Shown piece by piece: positions 32,588 through 44,441 of a stretch of DNA of 64,000 nucleotides; within the stretch, counting starts at the first letter, position 1; every line of letters starts with the position of its first letter. The stretch comes from Lepus europaeus. Lineage: Eukaryota > Chordata > Mammalia > Lagomorpha > Leporidae. Under the pieces are notes generated by a model. That model ran no database searches, had not been told where the DNA came from, and saw only the letters and a list, made by a program, of their open reading frames with translations. Location: NCBI RefSeq assembly GCF_033115175.1, contig NC_084837.1, positions 88,858,966 through 88,922,965 of the forward strand, in the 5' to 3' direction. The translations under genes were made by a program, and so were the position numbers.

Positions 32588-33524
32588 AAAAAGAAACCCA
32601 GGGGCCAGAGAATTCTAAATGGAAACCTGGGCCTCCAGGTCCTGTGAAGCTGTTTGTCCACCTAGGGTGAGAGAACATTCAGAACTTTCTGGCTAACTGG
32701 ATGTCCCCAAAGCCTGTCTCTTCGGTGTGACGTCAGGTCTGCAAGGTCTTCCCAGGTCCCCCTGCTCTGGGACCCACTGGAGGTAGGGCAAGGCCTGTGT
32801 TGTGCAGCCACCGCTGAGGCCCAGCCCCCTGGACCCCATTGTAAGGAAGGTGGACGGGTCCATAGGAACCAATGGCCCTCACCTTGAACATGGGCCGAGT
32901 GGATTAAATGCAGGTGGTGAGGGAGAAGGTGCTGCGGGTTACAGAGTGGAGCAGGGAGCTGACCGCTGGATGTGCCTTTGCCTGTGGGAAAACTCTGCAG
33001 CCAGCAGTCCCCGGACTGCTCATGGGCCCTGGGGACACCTGGAACCCAGTGTTGTGTGGGAGCCCAGGGCAAGAGTGGATCTTCTGGGGGTGTCAGAGGC
33101 TCCCCTGGAGGAGGTGACGTTCGAGCAGGGCCTTGTGGGGTGGATAGGAGTGTGGGAGTGGGTGGGGCGGGCGGCTGCATGGAGCCCAGGGCAGACACAG
33201 CATGGAAGGGCCTGGTGTCTGGGGACGGCAGGACATTCAGAGTGGCCAGGGTGTGGCTGGAGAGGAGTCGGGGGAAGGATGTCCTGGGCGCCTTGGCCAG
33301 CCGAGCTGGGCGCTGGACTTTGCTTGGTAAGCGTCCAGGACTTTAAAGCAGGAGAGTGGTGTGGCAAAAGCCACTACCTGGGTCCTGTCCTGCTTCCTCC
33401 CCAAGTCCTGTGGCTGTGACCATGGCCGGTAGCAGCCAAGTTACCCAGCCCAGAGTCACACTTCCCGACACCGCCCCCAGAATGGCTTTGGGCTATGTCT
33501 GGACCAGGTTGAAAACACTGTTTT
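32588..33524 (+). other. Intron block, no gene
   Basis: GC-rich single-copy DNA. Overlapping frames in both directions (plus 32802-33419, minus 32662-33198) carry no domain and have no splice or start context I can support. Confidence 0.5.
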
Positions 33525-33838
33525 GGGGGCCGGTGTTGTAGCATGGTGGAAAAAGCTGGCATCCCATATGGGTGCTGGTTCGAGTCCTAGCTGTTCCGCC
33601 TCTGACCCAGCTTCCTGCTAATGGCCTGGGAAAGCAGCAGCAGATGACCCAGCTGCTTGGGCCCCTGCACCCACATGGGAAATCTGGGAGAAGCTCCTGG
33701 CTTCGATCTGGCCCAGCCCAGCCCTGGCCGTTGCAGCCATTTGGGGAGTGAACCAGCAGATGGAAGACCTCTCTCTCTCTCTCTATCTCTCTCTTTCTGT
33801 AACTCTGCCTTTCAAATAAATTTTTTAAAAATCTTAAA
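33525..33838 (+). repeat. CSINE
   Basis: 'gggggccggtgttgtagcat', head slightly deleted, full body, CT stretch, tail 'tttcaaataaattttttaaa'. Confidence 0.95.
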
Positions 33839-34312
33839 AAACAAGAACAAGAAGGAAACAATGTGTGTTTGGTGTCAGGCCAGCAGGAAGGTGCGTTGTG
33901 TGGCCAGGAGGGCCCTGGAGCCTAGTGGTCAGGTGGTTAGCCCGGGAGGTGTGCCACAGACTCTTGGGGAAGCTCAGTGATGTATCGATGGGCTCCATGC
34001 AGACGCCTGGGCTCCCCAAGCAAAGGCCTTGGCACAGTGCCTTTGGGCCATCCCTGGTCAGTGTTTTTCATTTTCTTATTGATCATCTCTGCCAGACTTT
34101 CCAATTCCCAACCGCCCTGCCATCAGTGAAAATACCCAAATTCCCTACTATAGACTTGTGCAATGATGTGAGGTTAGTAAAACCAGATGGCATTCCTTCA
34201 AGAGAGGGCAAAATCAGCTATTTATGTCAGTGCCTTTTATTTTATGATTGAGAGCAAACAAATCATCCTCTTTGAAGAGTGGGCACGACTTACTTTCTCC
34301 GCCTCTCTTTTT
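33839..34312 (+). other. Intron block, AT-rich second half
   Basis: 34060-34300 is AT-richer and repeat-free ('cagctatttatgtcagtgcc'). No exon recognised. Confidence 0.4.
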
Positions 34313-34613
34313 CAGTATCGCATTTATGTATTTGAGAGGCAGATTCACACACAGAGGGAGCGACAGAGAAAGGTCTTTCGTCTGCTGATTCACTCCCCAA
34401 ATGGCCCCAATGGCCGGAGCTGAGCTGATCCGAAGCCAGGAGCTTCTTTCGGGTCTCCCACGTGGCTGCAGGGGCCCAAGGACTTGGGCCCTCTTCTACT
34501 GCTTTCCCAGGCCATAGCTGGATCGAAGAACAGCTGGGACAAGAACTGGCGCCCATATGGGATGCCAGCTCTGCAGGCAGAGACTTAACCTACTACTACA
34601 CAGCACTGGTCCC
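34313..34613 (-). repeat. CSINE
   Basis: 'ttatgtatttgagaggcaga', 'gtcttcccacgtgg'-type middle reading 'ggtctcccacgtggctgcag', head 'actacacagcactggtccc'. Confidence 0.93.
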
Positions 34614-34659
34614 ACTTTATCTCTTTAGATCAACTCATTGTTCATTGAAGTTGATAGGT

Positions 34660-35334
34660 TTCTTTAAAAAATTCTTTATTTGAAAGGCTGAGTTGGGCCG
34701 GCGCCGCGGCTCACTAGGCTAATCCTCCGCTTGTGGCGCCAGCACACCGGGTTCTAGTCCTGGTTGGGGTGCTGGATTCTGTCCTGGTTGCTCCTCTTCC
34801 AGTCCAGCTCTCTGCTGTGGCCCAGGAAGGCAGTGGAGGGTGGCCCAAGTCCTTGGGCCCTGCACCCCATGGGAGACCAGGAGAAGCACCTGGCTCCTGG
34901 CTTCGGTTCGGCTGCAGCGCGCCGGCCGTGGTGGCCATTTAGGGGGTGGACCAACGGCAAAGGAAGACCTTTCTCTGTGTCTCTAACTCTGCCTGTCAAA
35001 AAAAAAAAAAAAAAAAAAAAAAAAGGAAAGGGTGAGTTACAGATAGGGAGAGACAAGAGAGAGAGAAATCTTTCAACGGCGGGTTAATTTCCCAAATGGC
35101 TGTAACAGCCAAGGCGGCTGGGCCAGGATGAAGCCAGGAACCTGGAACTCTGTCCATCCCTCCAACATGGGTGGCAGGGGCCCACACACCTGAGCCATCT
35201 GCTGTTGGTTTCCTAGGCACATTAGCAGGGAGCTGGGTCGGAAGTGGAGCAGCTGGGACTTGAACCATTGCTCATGTGGGATTCTCGAGCTATAGGCGGA
35301 GACCTAAAATACTGCAACGTAGCGCCAGCCTCCA
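34660..35334 (-). repeat. CSINE split by a second CSINE
   Basis: 34660-34694 is the inverted tail and 35026-35334 the rest of one minus-strand copy; a plus-strand CSINE sits between. The outer 12-bp target duplication 'aagttgataggt' is intact at 34648-34659 and 35335-35346. Confidence 0.94.
34695..35025 (+). repeat. CSINE, 'ctcactaggctaatcc' subfamily, inside another CSINE
   Basis: 'gggccggcgccgcggctcac', 'taggctaatcctccgcttgt', 'gcaccccatgggagaccagg' and a long A tail. Target duplication 'gaaaggctgagtt' / 'gaaagggtgagtt' (34682-34694, 35026-35038) lies in the older CSINE, so this copy is younger. Confidence 0.96.
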
Positions 35335-35474
35335 AAGTTGATAGGTGTTTAAAAGGCCAGGCTTTGTGCCCCTGTTCGGATTGTGTCTTGGACCCTAGTT
35401 GAGAGCATTGTGGGGACCTGGTGTAGAAGATGAGGCGAAGGGCAGCGTGTTACGGGCAGGGGCAGGTTCACATC

Positions 35475-35580
35475 CTTGGTCCCGCATGCACTGTGTGGGT
35501 GACGGTGGCCGAGTCACTTCACTTCTTCGGGGTTTCCTTTCCTCATTAGTTGAGTGTGCAAAAGAGCTACTTCCCACAGG
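35475..35580 (-). repeat. MIR SINE
   Basis: 'gtggccgagtcacttcactt' 'cttcggggtttcctttcctc' 'attagttg' is the inverted MIR core. Confidence 0.75.
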
Positions 35581-35964
35581 GGGCGAATTGAAGTTAGCTC
35601 TTTGGATCAGCTGTGCGTTCCAGGCACTCTGCAAGGTGCTTGCCGACAGGGCTGCGTTTACGGCTTCCAAGCTCGCGCCCAGATGTTCACAGGGACCTGA
35701 AGGAGAAGCATCAGTCACGCACACAGCTTAGTCGGCGTCGTGGGTCCGGGCTGCCTGCTCTCTGGTGCTTTGCCCTGCAAGCTTCGGTGAGCTATTGCTT
35801 TTGGCCCAGGCCAAGGATTTGAGTCAGAAGATGGTTTGGTCAGCAGTGCTGACCTTTAGCAAATCACCTAAGCATTTTCACATGGGGTGATCCTGCTACG
35901 TGCTGCCTGGGCCGAAGGCCGCCTGTATGCCAGACGCCGGAGTGGGCCAGCCGCCGCTCCGGGG

Positions 35965-36060
35965 AAGGGCCTGGTTACCCACGGACAGAGCAGGAGGCTC
36001 AGTGGCAGATCAGGGATGCGAACCCGGGGGTCCAGTTCTCTGCACTCTGCCCCACAGACC
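35965..36060 (+). repeat. MIR SINE
   Basis: 'cacggacagagcaggaggct', 'cagtggcagatcagggatgc' 'gaacccgggggtccag' matches the MIR core and the tRNA-like 'gattcgaacccagg' region. Confidence 0.75.
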
Positions 36061-37934
36061 CCAGGAAAGAGCTGCCAGCTCCCTTTGATTTTGCCAGTCA
36101 AATCCTCTTTAAGAAAAGGCGTGACACCGATGCTGTCCTGGTGGTGTGTAGACCAGGAAAGCAAGGCACAGGTGGCTTAGGAAAGTTGCTTGAGGTCTCA
36201 TGATTAAGAGGGGAGCTGGGTTCTCCCCCGACGCTGTGCCTCCTGTGGGATCTTGGGTGTATGATCTATTACACCATCCAGGACATGCCTGAGAGTGAAA
36301 AAGGCCAGTGCTATTAATAATTACGGCCCGAGAGTGGGCACAGAACCTGGGGGAAGAATCCGCCTGCGTCTTCCTCCCTGTGTCCCGGGGACCGTGTTCC
36401 CTGGCCGAGGAGAAGGGGATGAGCCAGTGTGTGTGTGTGTGTGTGGGGGGTGGTGGTGGTGCTGCGTTTCCCGCTGTTTAGGGGAGAGGCACGTGTAAGA
36501 TCACATCACGGGCGCTGTTGGGATGGTTTAAACCTGGAAGAGACTTCCAGGTGACCTCACATGGGCAGGTGAGCTGTGGAGCTTCGTGGAACGCGATGTA
36601 GGAGGTAGGCAACGTGACACTACTGGGCGGGCAAGGGCAGTGGTGGGGGTGGGGGTGGCGTGAAGATGTCTGTATCCCCACTGGGCTCTGAAACGCAGGT
36701 GGCGATGGCCCTGGGCCCGGTGCAGCTTGAGTGATGCTTAGTGGCCGGGAGCAGAGACTTTCTGGGGATGACTGCTCCTGCCCCCTTGCCCCGTTTTGGC
36801 AGACGCCTCTGAGTTGCTGTTGGCTGGGAGGGGAGTGAAACTGTAGTGGGCGGATCCCTCTGCCGAAGAATTTTGGAAGGCGTGGAGGAAGGAATTAAAA
36901 ATAACAGCAAGCCGGCCTTTTCTTTCTCTTTGATTGTGCTGGAGCCGTGGACCGCGCCAGGCCCGTGGGGAGAGCACACGTGGCCCTGGGTGACCCCCGC
37001 CCCCGCCTGCGCAGCCCTGCCGCTCCCCTCCTGCTTCCTGTTCCCCGGGTTTGTTTTCGAAGTCGTCCAAACCACCCCTGACCAGGGTCATTTACTGGAA
37101 TTCTGGAGCAGGGCTTGAGTCCCCTAAACTCTGCAACCCAACCATGGTGACAAAGAGGAACGGTGACCAGCGGGGTGCATGGAGGGGAAGCGAAGTGGCC
37201 TTGCAAACCCAACCGGGCACCTGCTCGGACCTCCTGGGCGCCCGGTCGTCGGCTTTTGTGGCTCTGCGGGGTCTTATAAATAGAACAAGATGCAGTTCCC
37301 CTTTTGTTCCCCCACAGACGCAAGGAGGCTTGTGTGGGGGGTGAGGAGGGCACAGGGCACTCGTAACTTCTGTTCCGGTTCACTGGTGAGGCATGGGAAC
37401 CGAGCCCTGGAGTCACGGGGGCCAGCAGGCCGTCTTGTGGGTAAGGCTGGACCCTGTATTCGCATTCCGAGTTCCAGCTGTGCCCGCCATTGCCCCCTGT
37501 CCCCTGGAAATGAGCCCCGCTCCCAGTACCTCCCATCTGGGTGCTGCCACTGAGCCAGGAACCCTGAGTATTCTGTATCGGGGGCCAGACTCAAGCTGAA
37601 ACCCAAAACGACTTGCACAGTAGGACGGCTTGTTCTCTCCCCCTGGGAAGCCTAGCACAGGAAGTTTCTGGCCTCAGAAGCATTCAGGAACCTTCCATCT
37701 CCCCCTTGCCTTCTCCGAGCTCTGCCCCTCTTGAAGCAGGTGAGTCCAGAGGCCCAGAGGGCTGCTTCTCTTGGTGGGGCCGGGCATGTGTGCGTGCTCT
37801 TCCCAGGGCCTCCTGCTGCTCTTACTGCCCAGTGTCCCGTCACATGCCATCAACCACCGAACCAGCCCATGGCCTTGACATCAAGGGCCCAGGCTAGTTC
37901 TCTGAGCTGTGACGGTATTTGGGGTGGTGGTATG

Positions 37935-37970
37935 TACTTAGTACTTAGTAAGTACTTAGTACTTAGTAGT
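37935..37970 (+). repeat. TACTTAG tandem repeat
   Basis: (TACTTAG)2 TAAG (TACTTAG)2 TAG, a small two-level repeat of 18 bases. Confidence 0.95.
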
Positions 37971-37971
37971 T

Positions 37972-38255
37972 TGTTTTTTTAATTTGAGAGGCAGAGAGAG
38001 AGAGTGAGCACGCGCACGTGTTCTGCCACACTGGTTCACTGCCCACAACAGCTGAGCCAGGCTGCAGCTGGGAGCTGGAAACTCAGACCAGGTCTCCCAC
38101 GTGGGTGGCAGGAGCCCAGCCATTGGAGCCGGCACTGCTGCCTCCCAGGGTCCGCAACAGCAGGCAGCTGGGGTCAGGAGCTAACATCGGATGTGGGATT
38201 CAGGGCTCTTCACTGCTGGGCCAAGGGCCACCTCTCACCTGGTGTGAATTGTCCT
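37972..38255 (-). repeat. Older-type CSINE (CSINE3-like)
   Basis: 'ttttttaatttgagaggcag', 'caggtctcccacgtgggtgg', 'cactgctgcctcccagggtc', 'gcaacagcaggcagctgggg' and a diverged head around 38220. The 'ctgcctcccagggt' phrase marks the older subfamily. Confidence 0.82.
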
Positions 38256-39613
38256 GAGCCCAGCTGTTTGTGTTTCCCTCATCTCGCTGATTGCTGAGGC
38301 TGTGCTGGTAACCAGCCAGAGGCCAGTTCAGCCCTCCTGCAGCTCAGAGGCCAGTGGGAGACCATGCTGTCAGAGCCTGCCATCCGCCCTGCCTGTGGCA
38401 GCTTCGGGAGAGGCGGTAAGCTGAGGCTCCTGGAGACCACTGGAAGTGGGCAACGCACAGCGGACCCTCGGGCCTGTGGATTGCTGTCTCCACTCTTCCA
38501 CCTCCTGTGGACAAAATGAAGATAAGAAGCTTGCCCCGGGGTGGGGGCGGGGCAGGAGCGTCCAGACCCTGCACCCTTTAATTTTGTGTTGAGCGTCCTT
38601 GTGGGTCTCACTTGCTTTGAATGGGCTGGAAGCGCTCTCTGAAAGCAGACCTGGGAAGAAGGAGGCATCAGCGCAGGGCGGGCAGAATCAGTGGCGCCCG
38701 GGGTCGGTCGTCTGTTGCTGTTTTCTGATGGGACTCTGCAGACACGGAGGATCCCTGATCGCCGCTGACTTCAGGTTTGCAAAAGCGCTTTGTGTTGAGA
38801 GAAAACAGAGCCTGTCCCGAGGCCTGCTGTTTTCCTTTCCAGTCCGTCTAGGAGCTGGGAGAACTTGGCACCGCGGGAAGCATCTGGAAGTGAATTAAAC
38901 AGGTCGGTTTGAGACTTGCTTGCTTTCCCTGCGGCAGTTTCAGGCACCTTGGACACGGGGGCCCGTTACCCCACCCCCACCCCCAGTGTGGCCACTTTCT
39001 TGCCCATCCTTAGGTTTCCGGGAGCAGCGGCCAGGTGAGCTGGGTCGTCGCAGTGGGAGGCTGGTTCTGTGGAGCAGCTTCAGTTCTGCAGTCAATGGGG
39101 CGATTTCTCGGGCTCTCGGAGGGCGCGTGGGCGTGTGGGGAGCCCGAGGCCCTGATGGCCGCACCAGGGCGCCCCCCACCCCTCGGGTAACCACGGCGGC
39201 GGGCCAGTGGTCTCAGATGTTTGCCGGCGCCTGTTTATAAGAGGGAAGTGTGGTCACATTTCTCTCTGTCTTGTGGGCTGCACGGTCGCCTTCCTGGGGT
39301 TCATGTGGGAAGTGGTTACTGTCAGCAGGAGGGTGAAATCACAGGCTCACGACAGGGCTCTGATCCAGGGATCTCCCTGGATGTTCTCCTTGGGCCACTG
39401 TGTTTTTTCAATTCTTGTTTCTTGCTATCTGCTTTAACTCCAGCGATGGAGAGCACTGAGCCGTGGGCCGGACGTGGTTCCGCAGGGTGGGGCTGGCTCC
39501 TCCCCCTCTGCCCGGGTTTCATTTCTGACCAAGGTAGGGATAACTTCCAGATCCGCAGGCCCTCAGCTCCTGCAGTGCCTCAAATTGTACATGTGCCATA
39601 GCTTCCTCTCTTT
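38256..39613 (+). other. CSINE-free intron block
   Basis: 1.36 kb of GC-rich DNA with scattered CpG (around 39100-39230). No exon recognised. Confidence 0.5.
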
Positions 39614-39928
39614 CTAAGGCTTATTTATTTATTTAGAAGACAGAGTTGGAGAGAGCGAGAGAGCAAGCTTGCATCCATTAGTTCACTCCCCAAGTGGCCT
39701 CAACAGCCAGGGCTGGGCCAGGTTGAAGCCAAGAGCCAGGAGCTCCATATGGGTCTCCTCCTTGGGTGGCAGAGACCCAAGCACTTGGGTCCTCATCTGC
39801 TACTTTCCCAGGAGCATCAGCGGGGAGCTGGACTGGAAGTGGAGCAGCTGGGACTTGAACTGGTGCCCCTGTGGGAAGCCGGCGGCCCGGGCAGGGGCTC
39901 AACCCGCTGCACCAGTGCACCAGCTCCA
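39614..39928 (-). repeat. CSINE
   Basis: 'ctaaggcttatttatttatt', 'tccattagttcactccccaa', body, head diverged with a duplicated 'caccagtg' near 39919. Confidence 0.92.
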
Positions 39929-41129
39929 CCATTTCTTGTTCCTCTTCCTCTGATCCTCACTATGGGAGGCCCCTGGGTTAGCAGGAGCAGTGATGAATAG
40001 AGAAGGAACTGTCTGAGCTGTCCTCGGGGTCTCACCTTTTGCTGTTTCCTGGGGGACCAAGTCTGAGTTCCCATCACAGGCTCTGCCTTCAGGGGTGTTC
40101 CACTCCTTAAGGATCCAGTTTCATTCATCAGACCTCTGTGAGTGTCTTCCATTGTTGTTGCTGCTGGTGGTGGTGCAATATGCAAATACGCTGTTGATCT
40201 ATAGCCCTGTCCCCAGGGAGCAGCAGTAGCGACAAGAGCCTCACCTGGGGGCATATTCCCCAGTCTGCCAAGGGGAATTCTTATTTAGCCTTGGGCTGGG
40301 GGGGGGGCAGTTCTTCTAGGCACCAGCTGCCTCCCTGCTGTGGCACTGGCCCTGTGTAAATGCTGGAAGGAAGGGAACCGTGTTCACAGCTTGGTTACAG
40401 ATCTTGAAGCCAACAATCAGAGCTCTCTTACCCGCCAGGAGCCAGAAACAGCCCCGCTGGCTGAAGCCTGCAGGCCCACAGCTCAACAGATGCCCTTTTA
40501 CAGGGGGAGCTAGACGCTCGGTGCTAATGGCTGTCCCCAGGAGCTCAGCCAGCCAGCCAGAATATTCTCAGAGGATGACCAGGAATTTGCCCAGGAATCC
40601 TGGGGGGGGGGGGGGGGGGCACGAGAGGGCCATAGCTGCTGGGCGGCCGGCCAGGGGACCACGCTTTTTGGACTGAAGCTGTTAGGGAACAACCCCTGCC
40701 TGGTTCTTGTGTCAGGCGTCCGTCTGCAGCAGGGCTGGTGGGGGCAGGGGTGGGCTTCGACCTGGAAGACCCTGGCTTTATCAGGTGCTGGATCTGGATG
40801 GTTGTGTGCACGGCCCGGCTTTGTGACCTTGGCTGAGTCATTTGCTACCCCAGCTTCTGGCTTCCTCTTCTATGAACTGAGGGCGTTGGCTTAGCAGGAT
40901 CTTACAATTTCTGCCACCTTGAACGTTCTCATTCCTACGCCTGCCTTCAAAGAAATTGAATCTGTTACTCATTCGGAGAGTTTCAGAATCACTGGCCCAT
41001 CACCCTGGGGGCTAGAAATTGGGGCCTGCGGCTGAGGGCTGCGTGTGTGGAAAGGGGTTTGGGCCTTGAGTTGAGCTGCGGCAGCTGGGACACTTGCTTC
41101 CTAATGATTCACACGTGGTTGTTGAGGTC
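39929..41129 (+). other. Intron block with an 18-G run and a MIR
   Basis: G run 40602-40619 (18 bases); minus-strand MIR at about 40790-40890 ('gacctt' 'ggctgagtcatttgctac'). No exon recognised. Confidence 0.5.
40602..40619. repeat. G homopolymer, 18 bases
   Basis: Uninterrupted run of 18 G, not attached to a recognised transposon. Confidence 0.97.
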
Positions 41130-41255
41130 ACCATAGAAGGTTCTGAACCATGGCTGCTTATAAATAGTCTGATGTTGGGGCCACACCTTCAACCAGTGAA
41201 TTCAGAAATTCTGCAGGTGGGGCTGGGGAATCGGCATTTAAAAGGTTTCCAGATA
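41130..41255 (+). repeat. MER5-type hAT fossil, truncated
   Basis: 'ttggggccacaccttcaacc', 'agtgaattcagaaattctgc', 'aggtggggctggggaatcgg' 'catttaaaaggtttcc' follow the MER5A order. It is cut by the CSINE at 41256. Confidence 0.7.
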
Positions 41256-41465
41256 GGGGCCCGGCCTTGTGGCATAGTGGGTTAAGCTGCCGTCTGTAGT
41301 GCTGGCATCCCACCTGGGCACCTGTTCCTGGCTGCTCCACTTCCAATCCAGCTCCCTGCTAATGCACTGGGAAAGCAGCAGAAGATGGCCCAAGTGCCTG
41401 CTAGGCCCCTGCACCCACATGGGAGACCTGAAGAGGCTCCTGGCTCCTGACTGGCCCAGCTTTGG
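41256..41465 (+). repeat. CSINE, 3' truncated
   Basis: 'ggggcccggccttgtggcat' to 'ctgactggcccagctttggc'. The 3' quarter is missing and a second CSINE follows almost directly. Confidence 0.93.
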
Positions 41466-41481
41466 CTTTTTCAGCCAGGTG

Positions 41482-41733
41482 TGGGGCCTGGTATTTAAGA
41501 TGCCTATTAGGAAACCTGCATCCCATGCTGGAGAGCGTGGGTTCAAGTCCCGGCTCTGGTTCCCAATTTCAGCTTCTTGCTGATGTGAGCCCTGGGAGAC
41601 AGTGATGATGGTTCAAGTAGTCGGGGCCCTGCCACTCACATGGGAGACCCAGATGGAGCTCCTCGTTCCTGGCTTAGGAGCCTGATCATTGTGGGCATTT
41701 GGGGAGTGTCCCAGTAGATGAGGGCTTTCTCTG

Positions 41734-41769
<36 letters not shown>

Positions 41770-41780
41770 TCCTAAAAACT
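41482..41780 (+). repeat. Older-type CSINE (CSINE3-like), tandem to the previous
   Basis: 'tgtggggcctggtatttaag' 'atgcc', 'gagagcgtgggttcaagtcc', 'ggagacccagatggagctcc', 'gtgggcatttggggagtg', (CT)n 41735-41764. Confidence 0.9.
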
Positions 41781-43149
41781 TTTGACCAGGTGGTCCTGGT
41801 GTGTAGGCAGGACTGGAGGTGCCTCAGTGAGGCCGTGGTTCGGTGTGGCGGGCGTCTGTCCTGGGTGCGGGGTGGTTACAGTCAAAGGCACACATCCTGC
41901 TCTGGAAGTGGAGTGGCTTGGTTATCACAGCTGCCATGAGCTGGGAGCCCTGTTTTCCCTTCTCTCTGGGGAGGGGTTTCTTGGCGTCTTTGAAGTCGTG
42001 GCACCATCTGCACTTGGTTATTTCTGCTCGGGAAGCCGCCTTGCTGAGTCGGGGGTGGAGCCGGAACGCACCCCGCAAGCCGTTCACCCTCCCACCCAGG
42101 AAGAGGCTGCAGTCGGCCAGGGGCACGGCTTCCTGGCCGATCCCGGTGGGCCCTGGGGGCTGGGAAACCGTGCCGGATACTTCAGTGGCAGCCATGGCAG
42201 TCCCGAAGCTTGTTCCTGGCCCCCTCCAGGGAGTCTCTTTCTCCTGTCGCCTGGGGACAGGGCAGCTCTGATGGGCGCGCTCGTGCAGGTCGAGGGTGGA
42301 CAGATGTCCGTGGTCATGGTTTGAATGCCCAGGTGAATGCTTAATGATGTGGAATGAGCCACGGTGGGGGAAGAAAAGTGACTGGCAGTTCTGGTTGGCC
42401 TTGAAGGGTTTCCCAGATAAGCTGTGAGATGGCCAGGTGTGGGGTGCAGGTGCAGGTTGCTGTTTCTCAAGCAAATGAACACAGGCCCTCGGGCAGCTGC
42501 AAAGAGGCCCCTGGCCCCTGAAAGCTTGAGGTCTCGCCGGGGATTGAGGATGTGCAGAGCAGAGAGCTTAGGAGGGCCGGTGCACACGGCCGCTCCGTCC
42601 TCATTCTAGAGACGTGGAGGGCGGAGTGGGACTGACACCTTCGAGGCCGAGGACCTGAGCCAGCAGAATCCAGTCCTGAGGGGCAACCTGCACGCTGGGC
42701 GGCGTCTCCCCTCTCTCATCTGCACCGTGCCTCCTGGCTCTGCAGAAGCAGGCCTGGCGAGCACCTCGGTGCTCCTCTGGATGACCTGGAGTGCTTGCTC
42801 CCTGGAAAACGCTCCACTTTCCGGAGCGTGTTTTTCCTTTTCTTGCTGGGGCAGGGTGGTGTTGGCCAAGCCCCCACTTTGCTTGCTGCCATCTGCTTGC
42901 CTTCATCTCCCACAGCCTCAGTGCCAGGGGTCGGAGTGGGTGGGAGCGTTGTCCACCAGTCGTCCTGGGAGCGATTTCTGTGCTCGTCAGTGAAGGCAGG
43001 CCCGGGTTTGTTCGGCCCTGGTTGTGGCGAAAGCCCCTGTTGTTTCATTGCGAGAAGTGATTCCTACTTTCATGGTCACAGGTCGCAGCTGAGTGGAACC
43101 AGGGGCAGATAAGAAAGTCATGCCTAGAGCAAAGTACATCCTTTTTGCA
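41781..43149 (+). other. CSINE-free intron block
   Basis: 1.4 kb of GC-rich single-copy DNA. The 216-codon minus frame (41824-42474) overlaps two plus frames and has no domain. No exon recognised. Confidence 0.5.
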
Positions 43150-43322
43150 TACATGGCTCTGTGTGTGTGTGTGTGTCCCAGGCATTGTATACATGGCCGT
43201 GTGTATGTGTGGCCGAGGCATTGTGTACACAGCTGTGTGTATGTGTGGCCGAGGCATTGTATACATCACTGTGTGTATGTGCGGCCGAGGCATTGTATAC
43301 ACGGCTGTGTTTGTGTGTGTGT
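43150..43322 (+). repeat. 36-bp minisatellite
   Basis: Unit 'tacacggctgtgtgtatgtg' 'tggccgaggcattgta', starting at 43150 (40 bp, with extra GT), 43190, 43226, 43262 and a partial at 43298: about 4.6 copies. Because 36 is a multiple of three, all frames read as 12-residue protein repeats, which are artefacts. Confidence 0.96.
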
Positions 43323-44441
43323 TTAAAAAAAGAGCTATATTTTCTGGACAGCACAACTGAAGTTTCCAGTAAATATCGCCTCCCTCTTTTACTTTACCTT
43401 TTAATTTTGCGTTTATGGTCTCCGTGCTTTGAAATAGTTTTTGCTATGATGCCAGCCCTGCCTGAGATGGGCAGAGCCAGCCAACCCATAGGAAGCCATG
43501 GTTTCCATCAGACTCTGACCCAGCTGATTGACAGCTCCAGAAGAGTTAGAAACCCTGAGCTGGACGGCGTCTGGGGTTGGTTTACTCGGAGCTCCATCTG
43601 CCCCTGTTGCTGCCCTAAGCCTAGCACTGAGATCCTCCTGCAAGATTATGGCTTGGAGAGTGGGCACCCGCCGGGGTGAGCCAGTGCCCGGTGCTGGAGC
43701 TCAGGGTCTTGCTTGGCTTTGCTTTCTGGGGTGGGGCAGGCCATACAGGGTGGTCAGGGGCAGGGACAGCCCACGTGGAAACAAGAGTCGGGAAGGGTGA
43801 AACACATGGAAGAGGGAGACAGGCAAGCCAGGTCGGGGGAGAGAAGCTCAGCAAAGCAGCAGGGCCGGCCGGGGCCAGAAGAGCGTGGTGTCTCGCTGCT
43901 TCTCTGCCTGATGGTCTCTGATTCTCTCCCTGAGCCAGAGGGAGGAGCTGCCCAGGGGTGGGGGTAAGAGGGGAGCAGTGAGGGTGGTCTCAGGCCTTCG
44001 TCAGGGTGACCATTCTCTGGACAGAGCGCCCCGAAGGGAGAGGCCATCAATGCTTTGACCTCCCGAGTCCCCACATAAAGCGAGCGGTTCCCAGCAGCTG
44101 TCCCTGGCACACTAAGCTTTTCTCGGCAGGGCGTGTGGCTGCTCTGGGTTCTGAGTTCTGAAGGAGCCAGGCCAGGGACCCCAGAGGATGGAGAGAGACA
44201 ACCCAAAAACCCAGACTCTGCCTGGGGCCCTGTCCCTGCTAGACCACCCTGGCTTCTTACTGTTGGGTGTATGGTTTGTTTTTGTTTTTCTTTTTTTTTT
44301 TTCAGCAAGCTACCCTTTTCCTCTTTTTTTTTTTTTTCATTTTTCTTTGAGCCTCTTGGTGATTTTGAATTACTGGAGAAGAGGCCAAATTTCCTTCCAT
44401 CTGTGCCATTCCTTATCTTCCTTATCTCACGGCAGGGTGAT
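43323..44441 (+). other. CSINE-free intron block
   Basis: No exon or repeat recognised except T-rich stretches at 44280-44340. Confidence 0.45.

Larger units (their letters stand above)
35347..37934 (+). other. Long CSINE-free intron block
   Basis: 2.6 kb with only ancient MIRs (35475-35580 minus, 35965-36060 plus, perhaps 36160-36250 plus) and a short GT repeat at 36428-36445. No exon recognised. Confidence 0.55.

Noticed and set aside
43093..43679. Frames with 12-residue repeats (VCVAEALYT-type)
   Set aside because: The 36-bp minisatellite keeps every frame open in multiples of 12 residues on both strands; no start context or homology.
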